A stretch of 64,000 nucleotides of DNA from Saprospiraceae bacterium (GCA_016716335.1 JADJWN010000007.1:1-64000); one strand, 5' to 3'. Numbered from the stretch's first letter, positions 17,601 through 29,228 are shown. Program-made: numbers and translations. Notes: generated by a model from the letters alone, not told the origin.

Positions 17601-20600
17601 GAAGTTGAGTGATATCTGCTCAGATTTTACAATGCATGGATTATTATCTTCACGGAGGGGAATGTCACATACCGGGCCATACAAAAGTCTGATATTTGCG
17701 GTATTGCAGGATTGCGAAATTCCTGTGATGAGGATATTACTTATCGCGGCTGCCGGAATGAAATAGAAATTATTGTCGGCAGGGTGTGGCTGAATCTCAA
17801 TGCCATTCACAAAAAGTCTGAGATTTTTCAGTTCTGCCGCATTAAATACAGGTTTTATGAACAGATAGGGTGCCTTGCTTTGCGTCTGTGCCTTTTGACT
17901 GATTTTGAAATTGATGCTGAAGCGGGCTGAAAGAGAAGTGATATTTTTCAGTTCAAATTCAGCCGCATAATCAGGCAATGTGTATATATGCTGAAAATCT
18001 ATGGATATCGTATCTCTGATGAGATATTGATAATCCGGCGGCACATCTAATAAAATCAGCATTTCGGAAGGATTTTTATACTCTTTCTCCAGGCATTGCA
18101 GTAAAGTTTTGTTAATTAACAAATCGCCGGTTTTGAAAAATCCTGCATACGTTGTCTGGTTGACATCAAAATAGATGTACCCATTTTTTATTCCTGCCGG
18201 ATAGTACACTCTGCTGCCCGCAGCGGTTCGGATAATCAGTGAGTCCACCCTGTATGTGCCGGATTGAGGTACAAGGAGTTCCTTTATTTTGAAATAGGTT
18301 TTTACTTCTCCGGACAATGGCAGCGCATAGCCTTCGAGGAAGAAAAAACTTTCGAAATATGATTGTCCGGTACAGATGGATTCCTTGCCCAGATTGCTGT
18401 TGTTGGGTACATACAGCTGGAGTACGCCGCTGACATCAACCCTGGTTCGCTGACAATTGCATGCCTGAGGATTTTCCCGGATATTCAGGGTCTTATCACT
18501 GAGTACCCATTTGGTGTAATAGTCAAAGCTGAAAGTCTGGTTCAGCCTTGTATTGCCGCCTGTAATCCTTTGATAATTTCCTGCAAATTTTTTATTGATG
18601 ATAAAACTGATGGAATCCCTGTCTCTGAAATTACTCGTCGGAGGAGAAATTCCTGATTTATCCAAAAGAGTTTCCCACGAAAGATCATAGTACAGCAGGG
18701 ATTCAAATTCGTACACCGGCAGATTTTCCACTTCAAGGATTAGTTGACCGTTTCTGAATAACCTGAATTTATTGCCGGTATCTATGATTGCGGGATCATT
18801 GCCGAAGAGAATTTCTGCAATTGCAGCAGTATTAAAAGGGGACGTACTTTGGTAATTATCAGCACTCAGCAATAATGTAAGGTAAGGGATACCTCTGCCA
18901 CCTGAATTTTCATCAATTACCACACCATTCATTTCCAGACTGTAATCGTCACCCGGATAGATCTGTTGCAGTCTGAGCTGATTATTATTGTAAATACCAT
19001 CGGGGTCAGGGATACCATCGTTGTTTTTATCCGGCAAGCCCAGGCTTTGTCTTCTGATGCTGACATTGTAATTCAAATATCCTGTCAGTGTATCCGGACA
19101 TAATCCGTCAAAACATTCGGTTGTGTAGGCACCGGACGTACAGGTGGTTATCGGGGCGTCACAAAATTCATTAAAACTTAGATGGAGCCAATGGCATTAA
19201 AGAGTTTGATGTCCGTAGTCCGTTCGCATAGTGAGGGACAGGAAGTGAGAAGGGTGTCTTTGCACACAAGGTTATCTTTGATAGAACAATCTCCTGTGAT
19301 TTTGACCGGAATCACAATGTCATCCGATGGCAGGGGCAGGCTGTAACTGAGGCATATCCTCCTGCCCTGAGTGACTTCTTCTGAAAATATCTGCACCGGT
19401 AGTGTGCTGCCAACAGCAAAACTCTGGTTTTCATCCACTGACATAAACCGGGGTAGTATCAGACAAAACTCTGCCAGTCCGTTTTCGATTTTCAGTTTTT
19501 CTGACCTGACTCTGTATTCAATGGTGTGCCTGCTTCCATTGCTGATATTGGAAGTGGGTGTCATGATAATCTGACTTGAGATTATCGTACTGTCGCCGGA
19601 GCCGGCGAATATCCCTCGGCCGGTATCCAGTTTTTTATCCGGTGGAGCACACGCTCTAATATATTGGTAATTATAGGAAAAACTGTTGACCTTCGGGTCA
19701 CAGATTTCGTTTTCACAGTGGGCAGTGCGCCATGTGATGAAAAAACTTGTATCCTGATGTGGTGCCTGAAGCAGAGGGATGTGGATATTCACAGTATTGC
19801 ATACTTTCTGTCCACAGCTGGTGGTGACTGAATCTCCGTAACTGATGGTGTGGACAAAAGGAATATCAAAAGAATAGAGCCTGACACCTTTGTCCGGTCC
19901 CGCATTGCGTATAGAACAATAAAAATTGAAGGCATCTCCAAGTCCTGCGCTCATATTCACTTTGAGTCTTTGAATGGCCTCCCCGTTTTTGCGGCAATCC
20001 GGGTCTGTGCCCAAAGCTTCAATTTCTAATACAGACTTATCGTCAAACTCATCCAATACTTTTATACCTGAGGTAAAATCAGATTTCTGGCAAATCTGTT
20101 GGTTGCATCCCCATCCTGCATACAGAAAGGAAGTAAAATTTCTTCCTTTCAATTCACAAAGCATGGGTGTGACATTGATTTCGATGGTGATTTCTTCATT
20201 CAGGTCCAGAAATGCATCCATATTGCCGGTTTTGGAAATTTCTGCCGGGCCGATCTTCAAAGTCATTTTTCCGTTGGCATTGGAAATAAACTGCCCTGAA
20301 CTACTGCTGAATGTAAATCCGGGAGCTATATCTTGCTGTATTATGAAATCAGAAAGTCTGCCGGGTCGGGTATTTCGGATTTTGATCCTTTGCGTTACGG
20401 CATTGCCCGGGGATGTTGTCTGAAATAAGGGTGTAAATTGCGTTATCACAAGGAAGGAGGAATAAATTTCTATGGGTGACCGGTCTTCGGCCAATAAACT
20501 ACCGGCAGATGTCCATGAAGCTTTGATTTCTGTGATATTGCCTGTATCAATACATTCATAAGTCGTACAATCCCCTGATATCCGGATTCTCACATTGATT

Positions 20601-20914
20601 TTTTCATTGGGGTTAAGTGCTTTTATCCTGAATTCGGGATTGATCGGTGAAATATTGGCTGTCTCTGTGGCAAATTCTGCACTTCCGGGGATATATCTGA
20701 TACCGCAAGGCAATAATAGGGTCAATTCTGACAACGGACGAGTCTGATTGCTGTTATTGTCAATGAGAATATCCAGATAGCTTTCCTGACAGACAGAATT
20801 GAATGGAGCGGGGGAAAGCTGAATAGTTTGGCCCGAAAGACAGGAATAAATAAAAATACACCATCCCGATACCATTGTGGTGAGTAAATTCAGGCTGAAA
20901 GGTGGTGCCTTCAT
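14637..20914 (-). CDS. Giant T9SS cargo protein with gliding-motility-associated C-terminal domain, three frameshifts
   Basis: Four overlapping or abutting frames (20914-19178, 19076-17433, 17587-16709, 16763-14637) rejoin into about 2092 residues. The breaks are near 19180-19196, 17566-17577 and 16762-16765. Signal peptide is at the start (LLTTMVSGWCIFIYSCLSGQ). The body is a series of beta-rich, cysteine-containing segments such as CKGDSTFIFFSGTN and CKGDSIVLFGNVIY, typical of Ig/PKD-like adhesins. The end, VLPNGFSPNGDGVNDFYLLP to QGTYYLLLEWP, is the type-B gliding CTD (TIGR04131 kind), which directs secretion together with an SprF-like partner. Such a partner is encoded next, overlapping by one base. 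Likely a cell-surface adhesin; ligand unknown. Confidence 0.85.
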
Positions 20915-21013
20915 AATTCATATTTTTCACAGATTAAATTCTGGAATCGAATTTTCTAATGCAAAATACAAAGTATTCGAATATGCAAGAATAATTTTTG
21001 TTCTAAAATATTA

Positions 21014-22288
21014 TCAGGTATTCAATATGGCACGTGCATATTTCTCCCAGCTCATTTCCCGGGTTTTTTGCACTACATTTTCTGCGGGGAGCGGGTGGTC
21101 AAGATATTTCATCATCACTTCTGCCATCGAATCCGTATCTCCCGCTTCTGCGAGATAACCGTTGAATCCGTCTTCTATCGTCTCCGGAAAGTGTCCAACT
21201 TTAGTGGCAAGGATGGGTTTTTTGAAATTATAGCTTAAGGATTCTATACCGGATGGTGTAGCATATTCATAAAATAAGATTACAGCATCGCATACCTGGA
21301 AATATTGATGTACGTCTTCGTTTGCAATAAATTCATTGACAGTCACTACGCTCTCTTGCAACTTAAGGTCATCAATCAGGGCCAGCGGGTTGTAATCGGA
21401 CTCATCTTCTTTTTTGTTGAGCAAAATCTTTTTGAGCAGCCCAAAAATCCATTTTTTTAAGCGGTTCATAAGACTGTCCGGCAGGGTTTTCCAGAATGAT
21501 TCACCACAAATAAGGAAGGATACATCATCTCTCCGGGCCGCCACCCTGGAGAAAGCTTCAAGGGCATAGTGCAAGCCCTTGTATTTTCTGATGAAGCCGA
21601 AAAACAGAAATACATGCTTTTTCAGCCCCATTTTTTCTTTAAATGCCGCCGCATCAAATTCCGGTTTCTCCTTGAAGAGGTCATACACCGGATGGAAAAG
21701 TTTGATCACTGTTTTTGCATTATGCTCTCTCAGTCCTGTCTCATTGACAGCGTACTTTTGTGCCGGAAGCAGGGTCTTTAATTCATCCACGGTTTTATAG
21801 GCATGAGCAATATAAGTATCTGCCTGTTTCAGAGCCATTTTCGAAAACCAGCTGTCAATGATGCTTCCTTCTTTCTGGATCACAAAATGCAGGTCAAAGA
21901 TGTTTTCGGCTTTATATTTTTTATGAATCTGAGAAGCTATCCATCGCAAAGGCAGTCCCTGTATGGCAATAGCCCACTGAAAAATCACTATATCGGGCTG
22001 CAGTTTGGCAATAAAATCTGCCGTAGCAAACCAGGTGAAGGGATTGTTGTAATTGGTGAGATAATGTACTTTGATACCGGTACCGGAAATAAAGTCAGTC
22101 TTACTCTTTTTGTCTATAAATTCTCTGGGGATGATGGCCGGATATTGCTGGGTCCAGCTCACTATGTGGACTTCGGTATTTTCCAACTTATCCAATGCCA
22201 ACGCCAATGCAGTATTGTAATCTGAGATTCCTCCCTTAAATTTGGGTCCGGGACCAAAACAAACTATTCTTTTAGGACGGTGCTGCAT
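21014..22288 (-). CDS. Glycosyltransferase family 4-like (GT-B) protein
   Basis: A 424-residue cytoplasmic GT-B enzyme. The N-terminal domain opens with RIVCFGPGPKFKGGISDYN, the glycine-rich loop that follows strand 1. The C-terminal nucleotide-sugar domain has FLFFGFIRKYKGLHYALEAF and the motif ATPSGIESLSYNFKKPILATKVGHFPE (quoted in part: E-S-L-S-Y after PSGI), where the conserved glutamates contact the donor. It follows the small membrane protein gene by 21 bases and belongs to the same minus-strand run as hutU. Role is likely in surface polysaccharide or glycolipid synthesis; donor and acceptor are unknown. Confidence 0.85.
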   Translation of the reverse strand: MQHRPKRIVCFGPGPKFKGGISDYNTALALALDKLENTEVHIVSWTQQYPAIIPREFIDKKSKTDFISGTGIKVHYLTNYNNPFTWFATADFIAKLQPDIVIFQWAIAIQGLPLRWIASQIHKKYKAENIFDLHFVIQKEGSIIDSWFSKMALKQADTYIAHAYKTVDELKTLLPAQKYAVNETGLREHNAKTVIKLFHPVYDLFKEKPEFDAAAFKEKMGLKKHVFLFFGFIRKYKGLHYALEAFSRVAARRDDVSFLICGESFWKTLPDSLMNRLKKWIFGLLKKILLNKKEDESDYNPLALIDDLKLQESVVTVNEFIANEDVHQYFQVCDAVILFYEYATPSGIESLSYNFKKPILATKVGHFPETIEDGFNGYLAEAGDTDSMAEVMMKYLDHPLPAENVVQKTREMSWEKYARAILNT

Positions 22289-22309
22289 CTGAAGGATAAA
22301 TTTAAAATG

Positions 22310-22837
22310 TTAGTTTACCGGAATCTCCTCTTGCTGATGTTTCTTCAATATTCTCAGATATTCACGAAGTCTGAACTCTGTAAGCATACCAATGCCCATT
22401 TCCAATCCTGATATGAATGCAACCGGAATGGCAGAGCCGGATATCAGACCCTTTTCTGAGGTAAACAAGCCCACAAAAGCGATGATACTGCTCAGGATTA
22501 CGGCACGGGTGTACCTTGTGCGGTTTCGCACTTTTTTGTCGATTCTGTATTGGGTATAATTTATTTCTTCCTGAAGTTCAGTTGGGATTAGCAGTTCCTT
22601 GGACTGAAAAAACTGCAATCTTCTGGAAGCCTGATGCATGATAAAAATCCCTTTTCCTGCGGCATATACAGAAAATAAAAACAGTCCTATAGCGAGGTAA
22701 AAGTATCCTAATGAAGTGGTAAACAAATATAAACCGATGGATGAAATCAATAGAAAAGAACTGACCAACAGGTAAAAACTGCCTGCCAGCTTATCACCTT
22801 TGTACAAGATTCTGCACTTTTCTATCATGGTATGCAT
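22310..22837 (-). CDS. Membrane protein of unknown function
   Basis: A 175-residue protein with four hydrophobic segments. Two come early (SFYLLVSSFLLISSIGLYLF and GYFYLAIGLFLFSVYAAGKG), separated by a short turn. Two more lie at about residues 110-155 (AVILSSIIAFVGLFTSEKG, AIPVAFISGLEMGIGML). A basic and acidic cytoplasmic loop lies between the pairs. I do not recognise the family. The start ATG shares its A with the stop codon of hutU (TAATG), so it is translationally coupled to hutU. A second ATG three codons on is possible. The glycosyltransferase gene follows at once. Confidence 0.75.
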   Translation of the reverse strand: MHTMIEKCRILYKGDKLAGSFYLLVSSFLLISSIGLYLFTTSLGYFYLAIGLFLFSVYAAGKGIFIMHQASRRLQFFQSKELLIPTELQEEINYTQYRIDKKVRNRTRYTRAVILSSIIAFVGLFTSEKGLISGSAIPVAFISGLEMGIGMLTEFRLREYLRILKKHQQEEIPVN

Positions 22838-24885
22838 TATCTGTGGGCTGTCACTTTGTCGAGCAGATCATCATCGGCGATATGGGGCAGCGTGACTACA
22901 AGAGCCGGATTTTCTGCCATGGCACGCTTGATGGTAAATATGGCCTCTTTGTTTCTGGCCCAGCTTCTGCGGGCTATCCCGTTATTGACATCCCAGTGGA
23001 GCATAGATCTGATATTCTCGGCACTTTGTGCAGAGCCGTCTATGACCATCCCGAATCCACCGTTGATTACTTCTCCCCAACCTACGCCTCCACCGTTGTG
23101 CAGAGAAACCCAGGTAGCTCCCCTGAATGCATCACCGACAAAATTCTGTACCGCCATATCTGCGGTAAAGCGGGAGCCGTCATAAATATTGGAGGTCTCA
23201 CGGAAGGGTGAATCCGTACCTGATACATCATGGTGATCCCGCCCCAGCACTATCGGACCTTTGATAATTCCATTTGCAATGGCTTCATTAAACGCCAGCG
23301 CAATTTTGATTCTTCCTTCCGCATCGGCATACAGTATCCTGGATTTAGATCCTACGATGGGTATATTTTCATCTGCATGGTCTATCCACAAAATATTGTC
23401 ATTGAGCTGTCCCCTGATTTCTTCGGGTGCATCCCTGTATATCTGTTTCAGTACGTCGCCGGCTATCCTGTCTGAGATGTCCAGGTCAGTCTTTTCGCCG
23501 GAGAGGCATACCCACCTGAAAGGCCCAAATCCATAGTCAAAACACATCGGCCCCAATATATCCTGCACATAAGAAGGATACCTGAAAGTCTCACCACCCG
23601 GATCTGCAAAAATATCTGCTCCGGCATCTCCCGCTTCTTTCAGAAAGGCATTGCCGTAATCCCAGAAGTACATGCCTTTTTCAGCCATGCGGTTGACTGC
23701 ATTCACATGTCTTACTAATGTATCCCGTACAGCCGACATAAATGCAGCTTTGTCAGCAATGAGCAATTCTTTGGCTTCTTCAAATGTATAACCCACAGGG
23801 CAATAGCCGAGATCATCTATGTTGTGCAGTGAGGTCTGATCAGAACCCAACTCTACGGGTATGTTATGATCCGCAAGATACTCCCACAAATCTACTATGT
23901 TGCCATGATAAATCAAGGCAGCAGGCTGATGGAGAGATTTGCATTCCATTATGCGATGGCATAATGCCGGCAAATCCGTGTATATATCTTTTTGCTGTAT
24001 ATATCCATCTGTGATGCGCTGGCGGATGGCATCCGGGTCAACTTCTGCGATGACCCCGACAGCCCCTGCTATGATGGCTGCCAGTGCCTGTGCACCGGAC
24101 ATTCCTCCGAGTCCTGAGGTGACAAATGCCACTCCTTTGAGATCTGTTTTTCCCAAACCTTTGAGCCTTCCGGCATTAAGCAGGGTAATAGTAGTGCCAT
24201 GTACGATGCCTTGCGGACCGATGTACATAAAAGAGCCCGCTGTCATCTGACCATAGGATGTCACTCCGAGTGCATTGTATTTATTCCAGTCTTCCTTTTT
24301 GGAATAGTTGGGTATCATCATACCATTGGTGACCACCACCCGGGGTGCATTTTGATGCGAAGGGAATAAACCCAAAGGGTGTCCGGAGTACAAAACCAAG
24401 GTCTGCTCATCTGTCATCTGCGACAGGTACTGCATGGTGAGCAGATACTGTGCCCAGTTTTGAAACACGGCACCATTACCACCGTAAGTGATCAGCTCAT
24501 GCGGGTATTTGGCCACTTTGGGGTCCAGATTGTTCTGAATCATGAGCATTATTCCGGCAGCCTGCCTTGATTTTGCAGGATACATCTCTACGGGGCGGGC
24601 ATACATATCGTATGTAGGTCTGAACCGGTACATATAGATCCTGCCATACGACATGAGTTCCTCATAAAATTCGGGGGCAAGTATTTGATGGTGTTTTTCC
24701 GGAAAATACCTCAGGGCATTTTTCAGGGCCAGTTTTATTTCCCCGGCATTGAGAACGGATTTGATGTTTCTTACAGGGGCATGTGCCACATTGGGATCTC
24801 TTTCAGGTTTTGGAGGTAGGGTGTCAGGAATACCTGTGAGTATACTTTGCTGAAAAATATGGATATCTTCCTGTGTTACCGGCAT
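22837..24885 (-). CDS. hutU: Urocanate hydratase (HutU), long form
   Basis: Urocanase converts urocanate to 4-imidazolone-5-propionate, the second step of histidine breakdown, with tightly bound NAD+. The sequence is clearly HutU: YGGNGAVFQNWAQYLLTMQY, LVLYSGHPLGLFPSH and GPQGIVHGTTITLLNAGR are family blocks, and VTSGLGGMSGAQ is the NAD-binding glycine-rich segment. At 682 residues it is longer than the roughly 555-residue enzyme of Bacillus or Pseudomonas and belongs to the longer group found in Bacteroidota. No other hut gene is in the window. It is coupled instead to a membrane protein and a glycosyltransferase, which is probably a chance operon. Confidence 0.95.
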   Translation of the reverse strand: MPVTQEDIHIFQQSILTGIPDTLPPKPERDPNVAHAPVRNIKSVLNAGEIKLALKNALRYFPEKHHQILAPEFYEELMSYGRIYMYRFRPTYDMYARPVEMYPAKSRQAAGIMLMIQNNLDPKVAKYPHELITYGGNGAVFQNWAQYLLTMQYLSQMTDEQTLVLYSGHPLGLFPSHQNAPRVVVTNGMMIPNYSKKEDWNKYNALGVTSYGQMTAGSFMYIGPQGIVHGTTITLLNAGRLKGLGKTDLKGVAFVTSGLGGMSGAQALAAIIAGAVGVIAEVDPDAIRQRITDGYIQQKDIYTDLPALCHRIMECKSLHQPAALIYHGNIVDLWEYLADHNIPVELGSDQTSLHNIDDLGYCPVGYTFEEAKELLIADKAAFMSAVRDTLVRHVNAVNRMAEKGMYFWDYGNAFLKEAGDAGADIFADPGGETFRYPSYVQDILGPMCFDYGFGPFRWVCLSGEKTDLDISDRIAGDVLKQIYRDAPEEIRGQLNDNILWIDHADENIPIVGSKSRILYADAEGRIKIALAFNEAIANGIIKGPIVLGRDHHDVSGTDSPFRETSNIYDGSRFTADMAVQNFVGDAFRGATWVSLHNGGGVGWGEVINGGFGMVIDGSAQSAENIRSMLHWDVNNGIARRSWARNKEAIFTIKRAMAENPALVVTLPHIADDDLLDKVTAHR

Positions 24886-25388
24886 ATTATTATGTTTGAA
24901 AACCGGTGCTAAGATACTTATATATTTGCAAATGGTAAGGTAGCCAGGCTTAGTGATTGGCGAAATGCGGAGAAAAACATGATTTTAAGTGGATGTGAGA
25001 TGTGGATTGAATAAATCCAGACAAAGCTGTTAAAAAGGAACTGTGACCATGAAGTAAAAAACCGAATTATGCATCAGACCTTCGTGATGTGGGCCAAAAT
25101 GGCAATAAAATAAAGTGAATACAGCTTTTGTTCTAAAGACTGTAAATAACTTATGACTTGTGTAAAATAGAATTCGCAAAGAATGACACGCTAAGGCTCA
25201 AATATTAATTAGCCCATGGTTTTTGAATGTATTTTCAGGTCATTACAGGCCGTAACACCTGCCTGTCCGCAGACGGGGATTTTCTGTTGCAACATTTGGG
25301 TTGAATGTATTAATACATTATCATGTGACAGGCAGAATTGGCAGATACTCTGATCTAATGTTTATTTTTGAGCGGTAAACAGTCAGGT
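24886..25388. other. Long intergenic region between divergent hutU and the response regulator gene
   Basis: About 500 bases with no convincing gene on either strand. A half-palindrome AGCCCATGG sits near 25212 and an imperfect inverted repeat CCTGTCCGCAGACGGGG near 25262. A promoter for the response regulator is at its right end. Otherwise nothing is seen. Confidence 0.6.
25338..25370 (+). promoter_or_regulatory. Putative promoter of the response regulator gene
   Basis: A -7 box TATTTTTG (25363-25370) fits TAnnTTTG, with a TTG at 25338-25340 as a possible -33 element 22 bases upstream. The TTG that could serve as a longer start for the regulator (25368) lies inside this box, which argues for the ATG at 25389. 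Confidence 0.5.
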
Positions 25389-26024
25389 ATGGGGGTAATC
25401 AAAGTCGCTATTTATGAAGACAATGAAGGATTGCGAGAAATATTATGCAGTGTCATACGTGATACCGAGGGATTGGAACTTGCCGGTGAATTCAGTCACT
25501 GTCTGGACATATTAAAGAACACTGCTGCTTTTGAGCCGGATGTCATATTGATGGACATTGACCTGCCCGGAAAGAGTGGTATTGAAGGGGTGCAGGAAGT
25601 CAAATCTGCATATCCCAAAGTGGAAGTCATCATGATTACAGTTTTTGAGGATGATGACCGAATTTTCAAGGCATTGCAGGCAGGAGCGACCGGCTACTTA
25701 TTGAAGAAGACCTCTCTCCATTCTATGATACAGGCAATTCAGGAGGTACATGCCGGTGGGGCACCTATGAGTCCATCCATTGCCAGAAAGGTGCTGCAAA
25801 TGCCTTTTGCTCTTAAAAATGATAATGCCTCGGAGTATAATCTGAGTCAGCGGGAGATTGAGATTATGAAGCTATTATCCAAAGGATTGAGCTATAAAAT
25901 GGTGGCGGAAGAATTGTTTATCAGTATTGACACTGTGAGATCATACATAAAGCGCATCTATGAAAAACTCCATGTGCATTCGATTACAGAAGCCATACAT
26001 AAAGTTTTTATCGAAAAAAAATAA
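25389..26024 (+). CDS. NarL/FixJ-type (LuxR HTH) response regulator
   Basis: A 211-residue two-component regulator. The receiver domain (residues about 1-120) has the acidic pair YEDNEG and the phospho-acceptor aspartate in VILMDIDLPGKSG. The conserved K lies in YLLKKTS. The C-terminal LuxR-type HTH is LSQREIEIMKLLSKGLSYKM, continuing to DTVRSYIKRIYEKLHVHS. Start is set at ATG 25389 because an alternative TTG at 25368 falls in the promoter. It is 47 bases upstream of the sensor kinase gene, whose HisKA_3-type kinase domain is the usual partner class for NarL regulators. It probably controls genes in the operon that follows. Confidence 0.92.
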   Translation: MGVIKVAIYEDNEGLREILCSVIRDTEGLELAGEFSHCLDILKNTAAFEPDVILMDIDLPGKSGIEGVQEVKSAYPKVEVIMITVFEDDDRIFKALQAGATGYLLKKTSLHSMIQAIQEVHAGGAPMSPSIARKVLQMPFALKNDNASEYNLSQREIEIMKLLSKGLSYKMVAEELFISIDTVRSYIKRIYEKLHVHSITEAIHKVFIEKK

Positions 26025-26071
26025 CCAAATTTGCAGGGCAGTATCATAATCCCTGTACAAAGTATTGCTGA

Positions 26072-29000
26072 ATGGTTATAAATCCGCAGAGATGGTGTTT
26101 TTTAATCCTGGCGATAGTATTTGCTGCTTCAGTCACGGGCCAGCACAGCATTACGTTTGATCATTATTATCCGGAAAACGGATTTGTACCTGCCCAGGCA
26201 TTAGCCATTGAGAAGAAGGATAAAAGCGGATTTTACTGGATCGGGACAGAAAGCGGGCTGGTGAGGTATGATGCCCAGGAGTTTACCATATTCAGATCTC
26301 TGGCAGAAGATACCACCACACTGTCGTCCAATTATATCAGTAAAATTAAGGTGGACAAACACCACAGACTTTGGATAGCCTCAGGCACAGAGTTGAATAT
26401 TTTCGATCTCAATACGTCAAAAAACAGACGAAGTATTCCATTGGACCAAAAGCCCCTGAATGGCAGGATACTGAATTTTCAGTATGATGAAAAAAATGAT
26501 GTAATGTGGATAGCCACGGAGTATGCATTATTCTACAATCAGGGCAGGGAGTTGAATATTCGCAGAGAGCATCTGGATATAGGCAATATTCCGCAACAAG
26601 GCGGGTTTACTTACATAGCCAATGATACATCAATATGGCTGGCTAACACCTATGGACTTTTCAAAGTCAATCCTGTCAACTGCGGTTATATAAAATATAA
26701 TAGACCCGGCAAAAAACCGGAAATACCCGAAGATAATGGTTTTTATACGATTTATCCGGATGGAGATTCCCTCCTTTGGATTGGGGGCTGGATTTATGGA
26801 TTGTACAGAATGGATTTGCGTCGGGAGTATATGGAAAATTATTTCTGGACAGACCCTCGTGTAATTCAGAATGGAATTTTATCCATAGTCATCAGGCCTG
26901 CACAACCCGAAATCATCTGGCTGGCTACCACTTCAGGTATTCTCAGATTCAATAAGATTTCAAAAAATTTTGAATTATTATCCACTGAAAATAAATACGA
27001 TCCCTACAAAATTCCCGGTGCAGGATTTTGTCTGTATGAAGCCGGTGAAGGATTATGGATTGGTACTTACAAGGGATTGCATAAATTTGACCAGAATACG
27101 CACTTCGTCCGCAGAATACCGCTCAATATACCGGTAAGTTACGGCCTGAAGGTACCTTCTTCGATGTGTCTGGAGTCCGGCAGAAAGCAAAAAGACAGTT
27201 TGTTGTGGTTTGCCTCCGGATATGGGGATATATTCAGATTTGATCTGACAAAGGGTAGTATGGCAGAGATACCCTCTCGTCTCAGGCCATACTGTACCGG
27301 CAAAGTATTGCCTTATAATATTTTTCTGTCAGAAAACAGGTATCTGTGGTCAAGTTCATATAAATACGGTCTGTTTTGCTATGACCTGCAGGCAGACAGT
27401 TTTTTGTATAAACCTGATTATTTCAGGCATACTGCTAAAATATTGAATATAAGTCAGGATTCCGAAAAGAGAATCTGGCTGGGTACTCTAAAGGGTCTTT
27501 ACACATTTCAGCCTTCGGTACAGCATATTCCTGAACAGGAAAATGCAATAAGCAAATTTCTGGAAAGTGGTAATTTATCTCCGTCGGTGCATGTTTTTGA
27601 TATTGATAACAATGGAAAAATCTGGATCGTCAAGCATGATAAAATCAATCAAGATCCCCTGCTTATTAGATATGATCCACATTCGAAAAATGTTATTTTA
27701 TTTACAGCGGAGCAAAATAAGCCATTGAGAGATGCAGGGAGAATTAATAATATAAAAGCAATCCGGGATGGCAGGATTGTGCTTGCAGGCCAAAATGAAT
27801 TTTTAATTTTTAAAAATTCCGGTGACAGTATTTATTTTGAAAATATCAACAAAGGGGCATTTCAGTTTTTTGGCAATTGTGTTCACATTGAGGACGATCA
27901 GCAGGGTAATATTTTGTAAACAGTGATTCAGGGATATATAGATATTCGGATGCTGCTACTCCGGTGATTCAGTTAAATCAAAATAATGCCTTGATTGGTG
28001 AAATACCCGGAGCACCTTTGCTGTATTCGGAGTTTGCCTCCGGATTGTTTATCGGGGATAAAGACTTCCTGTCATTTTTTAAGATTGATGAACTGAATGC
28101 TACTGCACAGGAGGAAGTCAGACTCACCGGTATTTCTATTGAAAATTTCACCCCATATTTACCGGTAAATAACGGAGATAATCTCAATCTACGCTACGAT
28201 CAGAATAATATAGAGCTTCATTTTTCAAATTTATCCTATACCAATTCTACGCAGAACCTTTATGTTTATGAGCTCAGTGGAAAGGTCAGTAAAACCCTTA
28301 CAACACACAGCAATGTGATAAATTTCAACAGTCTGAGTGATGGAAATTATTCACTGCTCGTAAGGGCATATAATTGTTTTGGCTATCCTTCACAAAAGAA
28401 TTTTCACCTTACATTCTCTATCCGACCTCCTTTCTGGAAATCCTGGTGGTTTAATTTGCTGATTATATCTTTAATCTCGTCTTTGATTTATGGATTTTTC
28501 AAATGGAGAGACCTGCAGAGGCAAAAACTTGAAAAACTCAGATTGTCTATAGCAAGAGACCTGCATGATGATATGGGCAGCAGCCTGTCCTATATCCGGA
28601 TGTTGAGTGAGAAAGAGGCTTACCTCCGAAAAAATGAAGATGCTGCAGTTTTCTTCAACATTTCCGGCAAGACCTCTGAAATTATGGAAAATATGAGTGA
28701 AATTATCTGGTCAATCAATCCTTCCAACGACAGCTTTAGTCAGGTGGTATTGAAATTGCAGGAATTTGCGGTCACTACCCTGGAGCCATCAGGAATCCAC
28801 CTTCGGTTTGAGGTAGAAGAAATACCTGAAATCACCCGTATTTCTGCTGAAAACAGGAGGAATTATTACCTGATATTTAAAGAAGCCATCAACAATATTT
28901 CGAAGTATGCCCGTGCGGATGAAGTGATTTTTTCGATTCATATTGAAAAGAATATACTTATCACATCTATCAGAGATAATGGGATTGGATTTAATCCGGA

Positions 29001-29121
29001 GATAATTACCAAAGGGAATGGCCTTAAGAATATGCACTCCCGTGCAGAAAATATGGGTGGAGAATTAAGTATAAAAACAGATCATCAAGGTACTACAATA
29101 AGCCTGAAACTTAAAATCTGA
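26072..29121 (+). CDS. Two-component sensor kinase with beta-propeller sensor and HisKA_3 kinase, one frameshift
   Basis: Rebuilt as about 1016 residues. A signal peptide (FLILAIVFAASVTGQ) precedes a long periplasmic sensor of Reg_prop propeller repeats. Examples are WIGTESGLVRYDAQEF, WIASGTELNIFDL and WIGTYKGLHKFDQ. A Y_Y_Y-type domain and one membrane helix (WWFNLLIISLISSLIYGFFK) follow at about residue 800. The kinase part has the H-box ARDLHDDMGSSLSYIRML with the phospho-histidine near residue 831. Its HATPase motifs are IFKEAINNISKYA and DNGIGFNPE. The break is at the T run 27912-27915; one added T gives ...NIFVNSDSGIYRYS and joins both frames. Propeller sensors of this type often detect glycans or surface signals. 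Confidence 0.9.
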
Positions 29122-29220
29122 TACGTCAACCAATTCCGGTATCGATAAGACCATCCGGTTTCACCTCATTTTCACATCATCATGTGGCACGCATTATTTC
29201 AGTCACATTCAGTATGACAA

Positions 29221-29228
29221 TAATTTTG
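29221..29228 (+). promoter_or_regulatory. Putative -7 box at the head of the 29.3-43.4 kb gene run
   Basis: TAATTTTG fits TAnnTTTG and lies in the 196-base gap after the sensor kinase gene. It is about 90 bases before the first gene of the run. No convincing -33 element is seen. Confidence 0.35.

Noticed and set aside
22837..24885. hut operon
   Set aside because: Only urocanate hydratase is present; its coupled neighbours are a membrane protein and a glycosyltransferase, not histidine-degradation genes.
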